The notes under the pieces were generated by a model. It worked only from the letters and a program-made list of their open reading frames with translations. It did no database searches and had not been told where the DNA came from. Source: Deltaproteobacteria bacterium (GTDB lineage Bacteria > Desulfobacterota > SM23-61). Taken from it: a stretch of DNA of 48,518 nucleotides. Of the stretch, positions 31,490 through 40,543 are shown piece by piece; position 1 is the stretch's first letter; the number at the start of each line of letters is the position of its first letter. Location of the stretch: contig VGSF01000028.1 of the NCBI GenBank assembly GCA_016875165.1, positions 1 through 48,518 on the forward strand. Direction: 5' to 3'. A program made the position numbers and the translations under genes.

Positions 31490-32410
31490 TCAAGCAATTG
31501 ACGAATAGAGGATTTTGCCGGAATTCTTAAAGTCATAGCTTCCCAGATTTTCCACCCGGCTTCTAAATTCCTTGGAATTGAGAATTTCGATAAAAGCCTG
31601 GACCCGCCGTTCAAAAAAAGTGGATTGATCTAGAAGCATATCAAAGCTCTCCTGGGTTAAGGGGATAAAGGACAAGCCCAGAAGTTTTGATATCGAACCT
31701 GTGGCTAAGCCCACATCGGTCTCTTTGGCCAAGATGGAGAGTCCCACTTCAAAGTGCGTATAAACCTCATATTCATATCCCTTAATAGATGAGGAGGGAA
31801 TTTTAAACTCCCGAAGGTGATGATCCAGGAGCACTCTTGTTCCGGAGCCTTTTTGCCGATTGATAAACCGGACTTTTGGTCTGGCTAAATCCTTGAAAGT
31901 ATGGATGTTTAAAGGGTTTCCAGGGGAGACCAAAAAACCGATGTCCCGGTTGAAGAGATTGATAACGACGGCCTTCAAGTTAGGCAGGTGAGTGGATAAA
32001 AAAGGAATATTGTATTTGTTGCTCTTCGGGTCAAGTAGGTGCGACCAAGCGATGTCGGTATATCCTTGATTCAAAGCCTTAAGGCCATCCGTGCTGCCGG
32101 TGTTGGCAGAAAAGATGTAAAATTCCGGATAAGATTTTTTGATGTGGGTTTTGAGGATGTCGAGGATTGGATCATTACTGCCAGACGCCAGGAGCGCTCC
32201 CTCAATTTGTTTGCTCTTGATGCGGGCTTCGGCCATTCCGCGCCGGGCGTTTGTTTCAATCCACTCATCAATCAATTTTTTAGGAAATATCCATTTCCCC
32301 GTAAGGCGCGTTGAAGGGATTCTTTTGGATTTGATCAGGGCATAAACCTGTTTTTCATGGATATCCAAATATTTGGCCACTTCTTTGGTGTTCATGATTT
32401 CTGCGGACAT
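31490..32410 (-). CDS. HTH regulator with periplasmic-binding-protein-like domain, likely tungstate sensor
   Basis: 306 residues. Residues 5-50 are a MerR/excisionase-type HTH (MNTKEVAKYLDIHEKQVYAL then STRLTGKWIFPKKLIDEWIE). Residues about 75-300 form a type 2 PBP fold related to substrate-binding proteins (SANTGSTDGLKALNQG, RFINRQKGSGTRVLLDHHLR, ETDVGLATGSISKLLG). The combination suggests direct sensing of an oxyanion and control of the tup genes it precedes. ATG 32410 chosen because GGAGG lies 9-10 bases upstream; a later ATG at MNTKEV is possible. Heads the operon. Confidence 0.85.
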   Translation of the reverse strand: MSAEIMNTKEVAKYLDIHEKQVYALIKSKRIPSTRLTGKWIFPKKLIDEWIETNARRGMAEARIKSKQIEGALLASGSNDPILDILKTHIKKSYPEFYIFSANTGSTDGLKALNQGYTDIAWSHLLDPKSNKYNIPFLSTHLPNLKAVVINLFNRDIGFLVSPGNPLNIHTFKDLARPKVRFINRQKGSGTRVLLDHHLREFKIPSSSIKGYEYEVYTHFEVGLSILAKETDVGLATGSISKLLGLSFIPLTQESFDMLLDQSTFFERRVQAFIEILNSKEFRSRVENLGSYDFKNSGKILYSSIA

Positions 32411-32442
32411 TTGTTTCTCCTCCGTCTCCTCCAAGCGGTCTC

Positions 32443-32471
32443 ATCATAAAACAACCCAAATATTTTGTCAA
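32443..32471 (-). promoter_or_regulatory. Near-consensus promoter of the tungstate operon
   Basis: On the minus strand TTGACA (32466-32471), 17-bp spacer, TATGAT (32443-32448); start of transcription near 32436, leader about 25 nt. Upstream, 32472-32516 is AT-rich with the direct repeat TAATAAGTAATAATAAGTAA, a candidate operator just above the -35. Confidence 0.7.
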
Positions 32472-32540
32472 GGTAAAATATTACATAAAATTACTTATTA
32501 TTACTTATTATAACAGTTAAAAGGCGATTTTTTCGACTAC

Positions 32541-32726
32541 GCTTGATGATCTCGTAAAAAGTCGTCACTCCGGCCTGCCTGTGCCTGGCAGACAGGTGAA
32601 AACCGGAGTCCAGAGGTTTGATAAATCCTTGAAATAACTGGATTCCGGCTGGAGTTTATCCCGATGAAAATCGGGGCCGGAATGACGGGAAAAGGGGATT
32701 GCGGACTTTTTACGAGTTCATCAAGC
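32541..32726 (+). repeat. TIR type 1 element with GTCACTCCGG palindrome, expanded
   Basis: Long arms GCTTGATGATCTCGTAAAAA and TTTTTACGAGTTCATCAAGC. Inner part carries GTCACTCCGG ... CCGGAATGACG plus an insertion with CTGCCTGTGCCTGGCAGACA. Confidence 0.8.
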
Positions 32727-33029
32727 TTCCGTTTTAGTAACAATTTCACGGTTTGATCCGCCTCAGGCGGACCAGAAATCCCTCCCGACCTCCCCTGCCT
32801 ACCGCAGGCAGGCTTTTCCAAAGGGAGGAGAGGTTTTTAATTGAGATTCGCTAAAAGATTCAGCCTTTTCCCCCCTTGGGATAAAGGGGGATTTGCCAGC
32901 CTTTCACAGGGCTAAACTTTTACCATTTTTACAGGCAAAGGAACTAACTTCTATGCGCTTTCCATCGTGCTTACAATTTAGGTCTTTTTTTGGTATATTT
33001 ATTGTAAAGGAAATTCCTTTTTTATCCTT
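32727..33029. other. Gene-free stretch between tungstate operon and exported-protein operon
   Basis: Contains short palindromes around 32757-32815 (GCCTGCGG-rich) and AT-rich sequence around 32985-33015. No supportable gene. Weak promoter-like sequence only. Confidence 0.4.
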
Positions 33030-33085
33030 CCCCCTCACCCCCGCCCTCTCCCCCGTTTGCGGGGGAGAGGGGAAAGGTGAGGGGG
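33030..33085. repeat. C/G palindrome CCCCCTCACC ... GGTGAGGGGG
   Basis: Outer arms CCCCCTCACC and GGTGAGGGGG, inner arms CCCTCTCCCCC and GGGGGAGAGGG with loop GTTTGC. Sits 30 bp before the first gene of the next operon; relatives at 9871 and 24548. Confidence 0.7.
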
Positions 33086-33114
33086 CTTAACTGGAAAACA
33101 AAATAGTTCTCCCG

Positions 33115-33459
33115 ATGGGAATCACTTTTTTCAAAATGGCCCGAAGAAATTTAAGAACATTGATGGCCGGAGTTTTGTTTCTAATCCTTTTAGGAACTCT
33201 TGGGGCAGGGAGTATGAGGATGGATAAAGGGGAGATTCAGGTGACCGGCAGAATCTACGTGATGGGGCATGAGCCTTTCACCCAGGTGGGGATTGAATTG
33301 GATGATGGCCAAGTTTATGCTTTGGTGGGGGAGGAAGACAAAAAACTGCGTAGCCTTCAGGGGAAACGCCTGACTGTCAAAGGGAAGATGAGCGGCAAAA
33401 CAACCCGTGGGATAGAAGCCATAGAAGTGAAGTCTTTTAAGATCGTGGAGCCAAAATGA
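33115..33459 (+). CDS. Small exported/membrane-anchored hypothetical protein
   Basis: 114 residues. One hydrophobic helix at about 15-32 serves as signal or anchor ([20 protein letters not shown]). The rest reads as an OB-like all-beta domain: [34 protein letters not shown] and [21 protein letters not shown] do not recognise a named family. Start at ATG 33115; an in-frame ATG at 33136 (MARRNL) is possible and neither has a convincing SD. Stop overlaps the next ATG by four bases (ATGA), so it is translationally coupled to the metalloprotease. Confidence 0.7.
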   Translation: MGITFFKMARRNLRTLMAGVLFLILLGTLGAGSMRMDKGEIQVTGRIYVMGHEPFTQVGIELDDGQVYALVGEEDKKLRSLQGKRLTVKGKMSGKTTRGIEAIEVKSFKIVEPK

Positions 33460-35219
33460 GAAAAAAAGGGGAGTTAAAAATCAAGATATGGTTCCGCTTG
33501 ATATTGGTGATTGCCGGGGTTTCCATGCTTTTCTTTGCGTTTCTGGATAAATTATACGCAAATTCAGATCCCGCTCCAATAAGCGGCACGCCGAAGCTTT
33601 ACCAGCAACAAATTCAACTTTACCGGGAGGTCAATTCGCGGGCAAGAATTCAGGCGGAAATATCTGAAGGCAGTAGAATTTTCGCCGATGTTGCCGGCCA
33701 ACAAGTTTCTTTTTGGGCCTTTAATTTTAGGACCTCAACGTATTATCAAACCACGGGAACTTGTAGAGACGTATATCCTCTCGGTTCAGGATATTACTTA
33801 AATATATATGTAGAAAATGGTCAGAGTGTTTCGAATGAAACGATAATCAACCTTCGGAATGAATTCATCTCCACGATTCTACCGATAGAAACGAACTACT
33901 TCGGCGCACCACGTTTCGCCAGCCCCCCATCTGATGATTTTACACTCCTGATCCTTGACATTCAAGATGAATACAATCCTGCTATCTTTGGCTCAACGTA
34001 TGTCTCGGGTTATTTTGATTCTCGAAATGAATACTCCGGTCTTCCGAATAGTAATGCTCGTCACATGATTTACATGGATTCAAACCCTGGTCAGCCAGGT
34101 ACTACAACGTTTTATGGGACGCTGGCCCATGAATTTCAGCATTTTATCCACTACAGCATAGACCCGTTGGAAGATACCTGGGTTAATGAAGGCCTTTCAG
34201 GCTTGGCTCGTTTTGTTTGCGGATACCCTCACGTAAGCAGCCATGTCTCGGCTTTTGCTAATACTCCAGGCACCAGCCTGACATTCTGGCAAGATGAATT
34301 AGCCAATTATGGGGCAACTTATTTATTCATGCTTTATTTGAATAAGCATTATGGCGGAGCCAACACGATCAGAAACATCGTGGCCGATGCTGGTCGCGGC
34401 ATTGCCGGAATTAACAGCGCGCTCCGCCAAAGCGGATACTCGGTAACATTCAACGACATCTTTAAAAATTGGGTCATGGCAAATTATCTAAATAATTCGT
34501 CCGTATATGGTGGGATTTACGGATACAATGATATCTTTGCAGGCATCACCAGAGCCCCTGGGAACATTCAAGTCACTAATTCCCATAGTTTCTATCCTGC
34601 CTTAGACATTAGAAGCGTTAATCAATACGCGGCAAATTACATAAAATTCAGCAACCTCGGGGGATTATATAACACATTCATTTTAACTCCCTACAATTTA
34701 AGCCAGAGTGATCTACAAATATATTCCTACACCGGGATGTTAGGATCATTAGTCCTTAGTATTAAGGGCATCAATAACAATTTGGGCATGTCAGGAGTAC
34801 AACAGGGGACATCCAACCCCACTCCGACAGTCACTCCCATCTTATGCGCGGAAAACACCGTATTCACGAGCGGTGGAGTTAGCAGCAGCAGGTGCAGCGA
34901 TGATGGTGGCGGTGGCGGGTGTTTCATTGCCACAGCCGCTTACGGCTCATCGCTGGCGCACGAAGTTTTTGTATTGAGGGAATTCAGGGATCATTATCTC
35001 CTGAACAATCCTTTGGGGCAGCTTTTGGTGTCGTTCTATTACGCCATCAGTCCTCCGCTCGCTGATTTCCTGGCCAGGCATGAAAACCTGAGGGGGATAG
35101 TTCGTATTGCCCTTTATTCAGCAGTGGGATTTAGTCATGCCGTTGTCAAAGACCCGGGTGATACGGTCCTCGTAAGCCTTGGCTTGTTGCTTTTATTGGG
35201 GCTGGTTCGTCAAAAATAG
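33456..35219 (+). CDS. Secreted HExxH metalloprotease with CFI-box C-terminal domain
   Basis: 587 residues. Signal/anchor helix at 10-30. A zincin-type site HEFQH at residues 225-229, with [13 protein letters not shown] downstream as the third-ligand Glu region. After about 250 residues of beta-rich sequence, a Pro/Thr- and Gly-rich linker leads to C489-FIATAAYGS, then [18 protein letters not shown] and [19 protein letters not shown]: the CFI-box C-terminal domain frequent in Desulfobacterota exoproteins, followed by a hydrophobic end. Sits next to the secretion operon and may be secreted or surface-anchored by it. Peptide targets unknown. Confidence 0.85.
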   Translation: MRKKGELKIKIWFRLILVIAGVSMLFFAFLDKLYANSDPAPISGTPKLYQQQIQLYREVNSRARIQAEISEGSRIFADVAGQQVSFWAFNFRTSTYYQTTGTCRDVYPLGSGYYLNIYVENGQSVSNETIINLRNEFISTILPIETNYFGAPRFASPPSDDFTLLILDIQDEYNPAIFGSTYVSGYFDSRNEYSGLPNSNARHMIYMDSNPGQPGTTTFYGTLAHEFQHFIHYSIDPLEDTWVNEGLSGLARFVCGYPHVSSHVSAFANTPGTSLTFWQDELANYGATYLFMLYLNKHYGGANTIRNIVADAGRGIAGINSALRQSGYSVTFNDIFKNWVMANYLNNSSVYGGIYGYNDIFAGITRAPGNIQVTNSHSFYPALDIRSVNQYAANYIKFSNLGGLYNTFILTPYNLSQSDLQIYSYTGMLGSLVLSIKGINNNLGMSGVQQGTSNPTPTVTPILCAENTVFTSGGVSSSRCSDDGGGGGCFIATAAYGSSLAHEVFVLREFRDHYLLNNPLGQLLVSFYYAISPPLADFLARHENLRGIVRIALYSAVGFSHAVVKDPGDTVLVSLGLLLLLGLVRQK

Positions 35220-35225
35220 GAGGAA

Positions 35226-35255
35226 TTGACACCAATCGTCATTAGCAGGTATCTT
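35226..35255 (+). promoter_or_regulatory. Possible promoter for the gsp operon
   Basis: TTGACA (35226-35231), 18-bp spacer, TATCTT (35250-35255). A loose inverted repeat (TTGGGAC at 35271 with GTCCCAA at 35370) lies in the leader. Confidence is low because the -10 is weak. Confidence 0.3.
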
Positions 35256-35395
35256 AGGATAATAACCAATTTGGGACGCAGATAGATGCAGACTTTCGGG
35301 ACATTAAATAATCGCTTTTTTTGTAATGTAGTCTTGAGGAACTTTCGGCGTTTATCTGCGAAAATCTTAGTCCCAATCAAAAGTCAGGAATTCAA

Positions 35396-36301
35396 ATGGT
35401 CAGAATGCTCAATAAGCATTTCTGGATAATTCATCTCCTGTTTTTTGCCGCGGCTGCCTGGCTTGTTACCTATCTTTTTGCCGTGATCATCCAGGATCGG
35501 TTGATTATTTCCCCCCAGCCCAGCTCCGCCAGAAGCGCATCTTTAAGCCAAATTGAAAGACCGGAACCCTATGACCGTTATGCGCCCATTACCGAAAAGA
35601 ATATTTTTAACCCGGCAGAGAAAGGTCTAAAATTGCTTGCTCTGGACGAAAAGAAGACAACTATCTCCTCGGCCAGGGAACCTTCCGGAAGTCCCGGGGC
35701 AGCAACAGGGGGGAACTATAAATTAGTAGGCACCATAACCGGCCCTGGCGCCTATTCCTATGCCATAATACAGGACGGAGCGGACCGCAAACAGAAAATA
35801 TATCGCATTCACGAAAATATCGACGGGGGAAAAATTATTAGTATCTCCCGGGATCGGATTCTCATAAAACGCCAGGGCGAAATAGAAATCTTATCTTTCA
35901 TAGAAAAAGAAAAGGAGATTCGACCCAAGGCCGCGGCTACCCCCGCGCCCCCAACCGGAGAAGTAGTCAAAAGATTATCGGCCAGTCGTTTTTTGATAAA
36001 CCGCGAGGATGTATCGGCGTTTGTCGGCAATATCAATCAATTTATGACCCAGGCCAGATTCAAACCCCATTTTGTGATGGGCCAGCCGGGCGGGTATTCC
36101 ATTTCCGAGATCGTACCGGGTAGCCTGATTGAAAAAATTGGCCTGCGAAATAACGACGTGGTTAAAAAAGTTAATGGTCAAATGATAAACAAACCTGAAG
36201 AAGTTTTTCAGGCCTACTCGCAGCTATTGAGGGATTCAAATATTGAAGTGGAAATCGAGCGGGGAGGCCGGTCGGAAGTTTTCCGGTATGAAATCAGATA
36301 A
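35396..36301 (+). CDS. gspC: Type II secretion protein GspC
   Basis: 301 residues. Inner-membrane protein linking the pump to the secretin. One membrane helix at about 8-30, then the HR region (YAPITEKNIFNP followed by GNYKLVGTITGPGAYSYAII), then a C-terminal PDZ-like domain (GYSISEIVPGSLIEKIGLRN, DVVKKVNGQMINKPEEVFQA). AGGA SD before the ATG at 35396. First gene of the C-to-N operon. Confidence 0.9.
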   Translation: MVRMLNKHFWIIHLLFFAAAAWLVTYLFAVIIQDRLIISPQPSSARSASLSQIERPEPYDRYAPITEKNIFNPAEKGLKLLALDEKKTTISSAREPSGSPGAATGGNYKLVGTITGPGAYSYAIIQDGADRKQKIYRIHENIDGGKIISISRDRILIKRQGEIEILSFIEKEKEIRPKAAATPAPPTGEVVKRLSASRFLINREDVSAFVGNINQFMTQARFKPHFVMGQPGGYSISEIVPGSLIEKIGLRNNDVVKKVNGQMINKPEEVFQAYSQLLRDSNIEVEIERGGRSEVFRYEIR

Positions 36302-36519
36302 TAAAAAACGTAAGGCGTAAGCCGCAAGGCGATAGGCGTAATAAACAGCATAGAGCATAGAGCATGGGGCAGAGGGTAGAGCGAAAAAGCCATAAGGGAC
36401 AATGTTTAAGGGATAATGTGTTAGGAAGGTTGCTTAACGCAAGGAGCGTGGGATAAACAGTAATTAAACTCTTTGCGCTACGCCCTTTGCTCTTTGCGAT
36501 TAAAAAGGGAGAAACCTTC
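36302..36519. other. Spacer between gspC and gspD with degenerate AAGGCG tract
   Basis: Contains AAGGCGTAAGCCGCAAGGCG and CATAGAGCATAGAGCATGG units, same composition as tracts at 24375, 26014, 40490 and 44867. No gene. Confidence 0.5.
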
Positions 36520-38541
36520 ATGGGAGAAATGATTAAACGTTTGTCGTTAATCCTGCTTTTTTTAATAGGCGGGATGGGAGTATCCCTCCTTTCGGTTCGA
36601 GAGGCAGGGGCAGAAGAGAGAAAACCAAAAGAGGTTAAAATGCCCCTGAAGCCGCTTCCGGAAGATGCCCTGATTACTATGGATTTCCAGGATGTGGACC
36701 TTAGCGTGGTCATCAAGTTCATCGGGGAGTTGACCGGAAAGAATTTTTTGGTCAGCGACCAGGTGCGCGGCAAGGTAACCATCATCTCTCCTAAAAAGAT
36801 CACGGTTCGGGAAGCCTACAAAGTCTTTGAGTCTGTGTTAGAGATGAATGGATTCACCGCTGTTCCGGGAGCAGACGCCATCAAAATCATTCCCTCGGGC
36901 ATTGCCCGCCAGGCTGGCTTGGAGATTCACGAAGGGAAAGAACCCAGCGCGGTCAAAGTTGAAGACAGGATGATTACCCAGGTTGTTCCGCTGGAACACG
37001 CCGTAAGCGACGAAGTTCGCGCCCTCTTTACCCCTCTGATCTCCAAGGATGGGACAATCGTCTCTTACAAACCCACCAATCATCTGATTATCACTGAGCG
37101 GGCATCGAATATTCACCGCCTGCTGAAGATCATTGAACAGATTGACGTCCGCATTGTCGAAGAAAAAATATCGGTCTTTTCTCTGGAGTTCGCTTCCGCC
37201 AAATCGCTGGCAGAAAAAATTACCCAGCTTATCTCTATTGATCCACGCCCCCCTACCCCGGCAAGGCCGCCCGGCCCTCCCGCCACCCAGAGAGTTTTTA
37301 AAGTCATTCCGGATGAGCGAACCAATAATCTAATTGTTTTGGCGAACCACCAGGACACTCAGGATATCCGCCGACTGATTTCCAGTTTGGATAAGGAAGC
37401 TCCTAAAGGGAAGAGCCAGCTTCATGTCCGCTATCTGGAGCATGCCCGGGCGGAAGAACTGGCCAAGGTCTTAAGCAGCATCGTGGGCAGCAAAGCCAAA
37501 GCTGCGCCGCGCACCACACCGCCTGCGGCTCCAGCGGCGGAAGAAACCTCCATCACAGCCGACAAAGCTACGAACTCACTGGTCATCACCACCTCTCCAC
37601 AGGAATTTGCAGAATTGGAGGAAGTTATCCAGAAATTGGATACGGTTCGTTCCCAGGTATTGGTAGAGGCCCTGATCGCGGAAGTGTCCATGGAAAAAGC
37701 TTTGCAGATCGGGATGGATTGGAGGTTGATGGACCAACCCGTGGAAGGAAGCGTGCGGGGATTCGGCGGAACTGACTTTGGACTAATAAGCGGAATTCAG
37801 ACAGGCACTCTTAGGGATCCTGGCCTTGTCCTTGGGGTAAGCCGGGGATTTATCACTATCGGGGGACAACAATTCATCAACCTGGGCGCTATAATCCGCG
37901 CCTTCCAGAAAGACACCGATGTGAACGTTCTTTCCACACCTCACCTTCTGACCATGGACAATCAGAAAGCGAAAATCATCGTGGCTGATAACGTGCCCAT
38001 CCTGAAGACGGACCTTACAACACCCCTGGCAGCCGCTACCGCAACCGCGACCAACATCGCCGTCTCCCGGACCTTCGAATACAAGGATATCGGCATCCAA
38101 CTGGAGATTACTCCGCAAATCAGCAAAGCGTCGATGGTTCGTTTGGAGATTTCAATGGAGGTCAGCAATATCACCTCTGTTGACGCGGCCAACCCTGGTT
38201 TTGTTACCACTCGAAAGCGCCAGGCCAACACGACCGTTGTGGTGGAGAGTGGACAGATGATGGTCATCGGGGGGTTGATCCGGGATGACCGTTCCGAAGA
38301 AACCAAAAAAGTGCCCTGTCTGGGAAATGTGCCCGTGTTCGGCTGGTTGTTCAAAACATACGGGGGGTCGAAGAGCAAAACCAATCTTTTGGTTTTCATC
38401 ACTCCGCACATCATCCGCAGCGCGGAGGATATGGAAAAGGCCACGGCCAGAAAAAAGCAAGAGGCCGATGAGAATTTAAAGAAGCTGCAAAAAGAGCGGG
38501 AAAAAGAGGTTAAAGATACCTACGAAATGCTTATCAAGTGA
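36520..38541 (+). CDS. gspD: Type II secretion outer-membrane secretin GspD
   Basis: 673 residues. Signal peptide (1-35), N0 domain (ITMDFQDVDLSVVIKFIGEL, VTIISPKKITVREAYKV), N1-N3 repeats with SLEFASAKSLAEKI, and the secretin domain (VLVEALIAEVSMEKALQIGM, then VPVFGWLFKTYGG and NLLVFITPHII). It oligomerises into the outer-membrane channel. Start set at ATG 36520, with GGGAG in AAAGGGAGAAACC upstream; a longer frame from 36487 has no SD. The stop TGA (38539-38541) overlaps the arm of a repeat element that fills the gap before gspE. Confidence 0.95.
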   Translation: MGEMIKRLSLILLFLIGGMGVSLLSVREAGAEERKPKEVKMPLKPLPEDALITMDFQDVDLSVVIKFIGELTGKNFLVSDQVRGKVTIISPKKITVREAYKVFESVLEMNGFTAVPGADAIKIIPSGIARQAGLEIHEGKEPSAVKVEDRMITQVVPLEHAVSDEVRALFTPLISKDGTIVSYKPTNHLIITERASNIHRLLKIIEQIDVRIVEEKISVFSLEFASAKSLAEKITQLISIDPRPPTPARPPGPPATQRVFKVIPDERTNNLIVLANHQDTQDIRRLISSLDKEAPKGKSQLHVRYLEHARAEELAKVLSSIVGSKAKAAPRTTPPAAPAAEETSITADKATNSLVITTSPQEFAELEEVIQKLDTVRSQVLVEALIAEVSMEKALQIGMDWRLMDQPVEGSVRGFGGTDFGLISGIQTGTLRDPGLVLGVSRGFITIGGQQFINLGAIIRAFQKDTDVNVLSTPHLLTMDNQKAKIIVADNVPILKTDLTTPLAAATATATNIAVSRTFEYKDIGIQLEITPQISKASMVRLEISMEVSNITSVDAANPGFVTTRKRQANTTVVVESGQMMVIGGLIRDDRSEETKKVPCLGNVPVFGWLFKTYGGSKSKTNLLVFITPHIIRSAEDMEKATARKKQEADENLKKLQKEREKEVKDTYEMLIK

Positions 38542-38681
38542 GGTTTTTGCAAAACTCTCAAAAGCAGGGGGAAGTCGTCATTCCGGGCAAGCGAAGCGCG
38601 ACCCGGAATCCAGGATTTAAAAAGAATTCTGGATTCCGGCTTTCGCCGGAATGACGGAGTAAGCGACTTTTGCAAGAGCCT
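38540..38681 (+). repeat. TIR type 2 element between gspD and gspE
   Basis: Arms GAGGTTTTTGCAAAACTC and GACTTTTGCAAGAGCCT, inner palindrome GTCATTCCGGGCAAGCG ... CGCCGGAATGACG. The first two bases are the GA of the gspD stop codon. Confidence 0.85.
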
Positions 38682-38788
38682 AAATTATAAAAATTTAGCG
38701 TTTTGAAATGAACCGCTAAATTTCACGGGGAATTGCCCTTCCTTTTAGCAAAGAGGGGTGGGGGTGATTTGGAAGAAATTTTCTAAAT

Positions 38789-40480
38789 ATGTTCGATAAA
38801 ATCATTGCCGAGATCATTCAAGAGAAAAAAAGACTTTCTCCCGAAGCTGTGGCCGGCCTTTTAAACGGCCAGAAGGGGAAGACTCTGGCAGTCCTTGCGG
38901 TTGAAAAAGGATTGCTGACAGAAGAAGAGCTCCTGACCAGCCTAAGCCTAAGAATGCGCCTTCCATACATAAAAAACTTAGAAGAGGAAGGATTAGACTC
39001 CTCGCTGGTTTCCAGGGTGCCGATTGCTTTTTCCAGGAAGCATAGAGTTGTCACCGTAAAGATGGAAGATGGCGTTCTGATAGTGGCCACTCCTGACCCT
39101 TTGAATTACGAACCCCTGGATGATCTGCGGTTAATTCTCGGGTGCCGGGAAGTTCGGGCAGTCCTTTGCAGTGAACGTGAAATCCTGCGGGCGATCAACC
39201 GTTTTTATGAACAAAGCGCGGATACTCCGGAAGAGATGATCCAGTCCATGGATACGGAGAGCAGAGACCGCATCCTTCATGAGCTGGAAGAGATCGAGGA
39301 CCTCCTGGATGTAAGCGATGAAGCCCCGGTGATTAAATTAGTTAACTTAATTCTCTTTCAGGCAGTGAAGGAAAGAGCCAGCGACATCCATATTGAGCCC
39401 TTCCTGAAAGAATTGAAAGTCCGGTACCGCATTGATGGGATTCTCTATCACCGGCTCGACCCCCCGAAGCGCTACCAGCCCGCCATTGTTTCGCGCCTGA
39501 AGGTCATGGCCAAACTGGACATCGCCGAAAAGCGCCTGCCCCAGGACGGCCGGATTCCCATCAAGATCGCCGATAAAGACATCGATATCCGGGTATCCAT
39601 CGTTCCCACAACTTTCGGGGAAAGGGTGGTGCTGCGCCTGCTGGATAAGAGCAGCGTTCTCTTCGGCATGGAGGAAATCGGGCTGGGATCGGATCAGCTC
39701 CAGGTTTTACTGGAGTTAATCCACCGCTCCAATGGCATCCTGCTGGTCACCGGGCCCACGGGCTGTGGCAAGACGACCACCCTTTATGCGGCCCTGAGCC
39801 GGATAAATTCCCCGGACAAGAACATCATCACCATCGAGGATCCGGTGGAATACCAACTGGGGGGGATAGGCCAGATTCAGGTCAACCCAAAGATCGGCCT
39901 CACCTTTGCCCAGGGGCTGCGCTCGGTCCTGCGCCATGATCCCGATGTGATCCTGGTTGGCGAGATCCGGGATGCCGAAACAGCCGAGATCGCCATCCAG
40001 GCGGCCCTGACCGGGCATCTGGTCTTCAGCACGCTGCATACGAACGATGCGGCCAGCGCGGCCACGCGCCTTGTGGACATGGGGGTGGAGCCATTTCTGG
40101 TCGCCTCCGTGGTGCGGGCCATCGTGGCCCAGCGCTTAATCCGGGTCATCTGCCCTGAATGCAAAGAAGGGTATATACCAGAGGCTGAGGCATTGGCTGA
40201 AATAGGGATTACTCCGGAGCAAGTAGCGACGGGCAGGGTTTATCGGGGGAAAGGCTGCCCGGCCTGTTCTAACACGGGATACCGGGGCCGGACCGGGACC
40301 TATGAGATGTTGATCATGTCGGAGGCCATCCGCCAGCTGATCATGAAGAAAGCCGACTCGGCCACCGTCGGCCGCAAGGCGGTTGAGGAAGGAATGAAAA
40401 CTCTGCGGGAAGACGGCGCCCGGAAAGTAATAAGTGGTATAACCACCCTGGAAGAAGTGGTGCGGGTTACCCAGGAATAA
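38789..40480 (+). CDS. gspE: Type II secretion ATPase GspE
   Basis: 563 residues. GspE N-terminal domain first, then the secretion ATPase: Walker A GPTGCGKTT at about 322-330, Asp box ITIEDPVEYQ, Walker B VILVGEIRDAETAE, and a zinc-binding tetracysteine (CPECKEG ... GCPACSNTGYRGRTG, residues about 453-505). Hydrolyses ATP to drive pseudopilus assembly. Only a weak GGAAG SD lies near the ATG. Separated from gspD by the palindromic element, so expression may be decoupled. Confidence 0.95.
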   Translation: MFDKIIAEIIQEKKRLSPEAVAGLLNGQKGKTLAVLAVEKGLLTEEELLTSLSLRMRLPYIKNLEEEGLDSSLVSRVPIAFSRKHRVVTVKMEDGVLIVATPDPLNYEPLDDLRLILGCREVRAVLCSEREILRAINRFYEQSADTPEEMIQSMDTESRDRILHELEEIEDLLDVSDEAPVIKLVNLILFQAVKERASDIHIEPFLKELKVRYRIDGILYHRLDPPKRYQPAIVSRLKVMAKLDIAEKRLPQDGRIPIKIADKDIDIRVSIVPTTFGERVVLRLLDKSSVLFGMEEIGLGSDQLQVLLELIHRSNGILLVTGPTGCGKTTTLYAALSRINSPDKNIITIEDPVEYQLGGIGQIQVNPKIGLTFAQGLRSVLRHDPDVILVGEIRDAETAEIAIQAALTGHLVFSTLHTNDAASAATRLVDMGVEPFLVASVVRAIVAQRLIRVICPECKEGYIPEAEALAEIGITPEQVATGRVYRGKGCPACSNTGYRGRTGTYEMLIMSEAIRQLIMKKADSATVGRKAVEEGMKTLREDGARKVISGITTLEEVVRVTQE

Positions 40481-40543
40481 GAAAGGCCGTGAGGCGCAAG
40501 GCGCGCCTTACGCCTTACGAATCTCTTTCAAGGAGAACATTCA

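Noticed and set aside
32537..32821. 94-codon minus-strand frame
   Set aside because: It is encoded by repeat sequence and lacks an SD.
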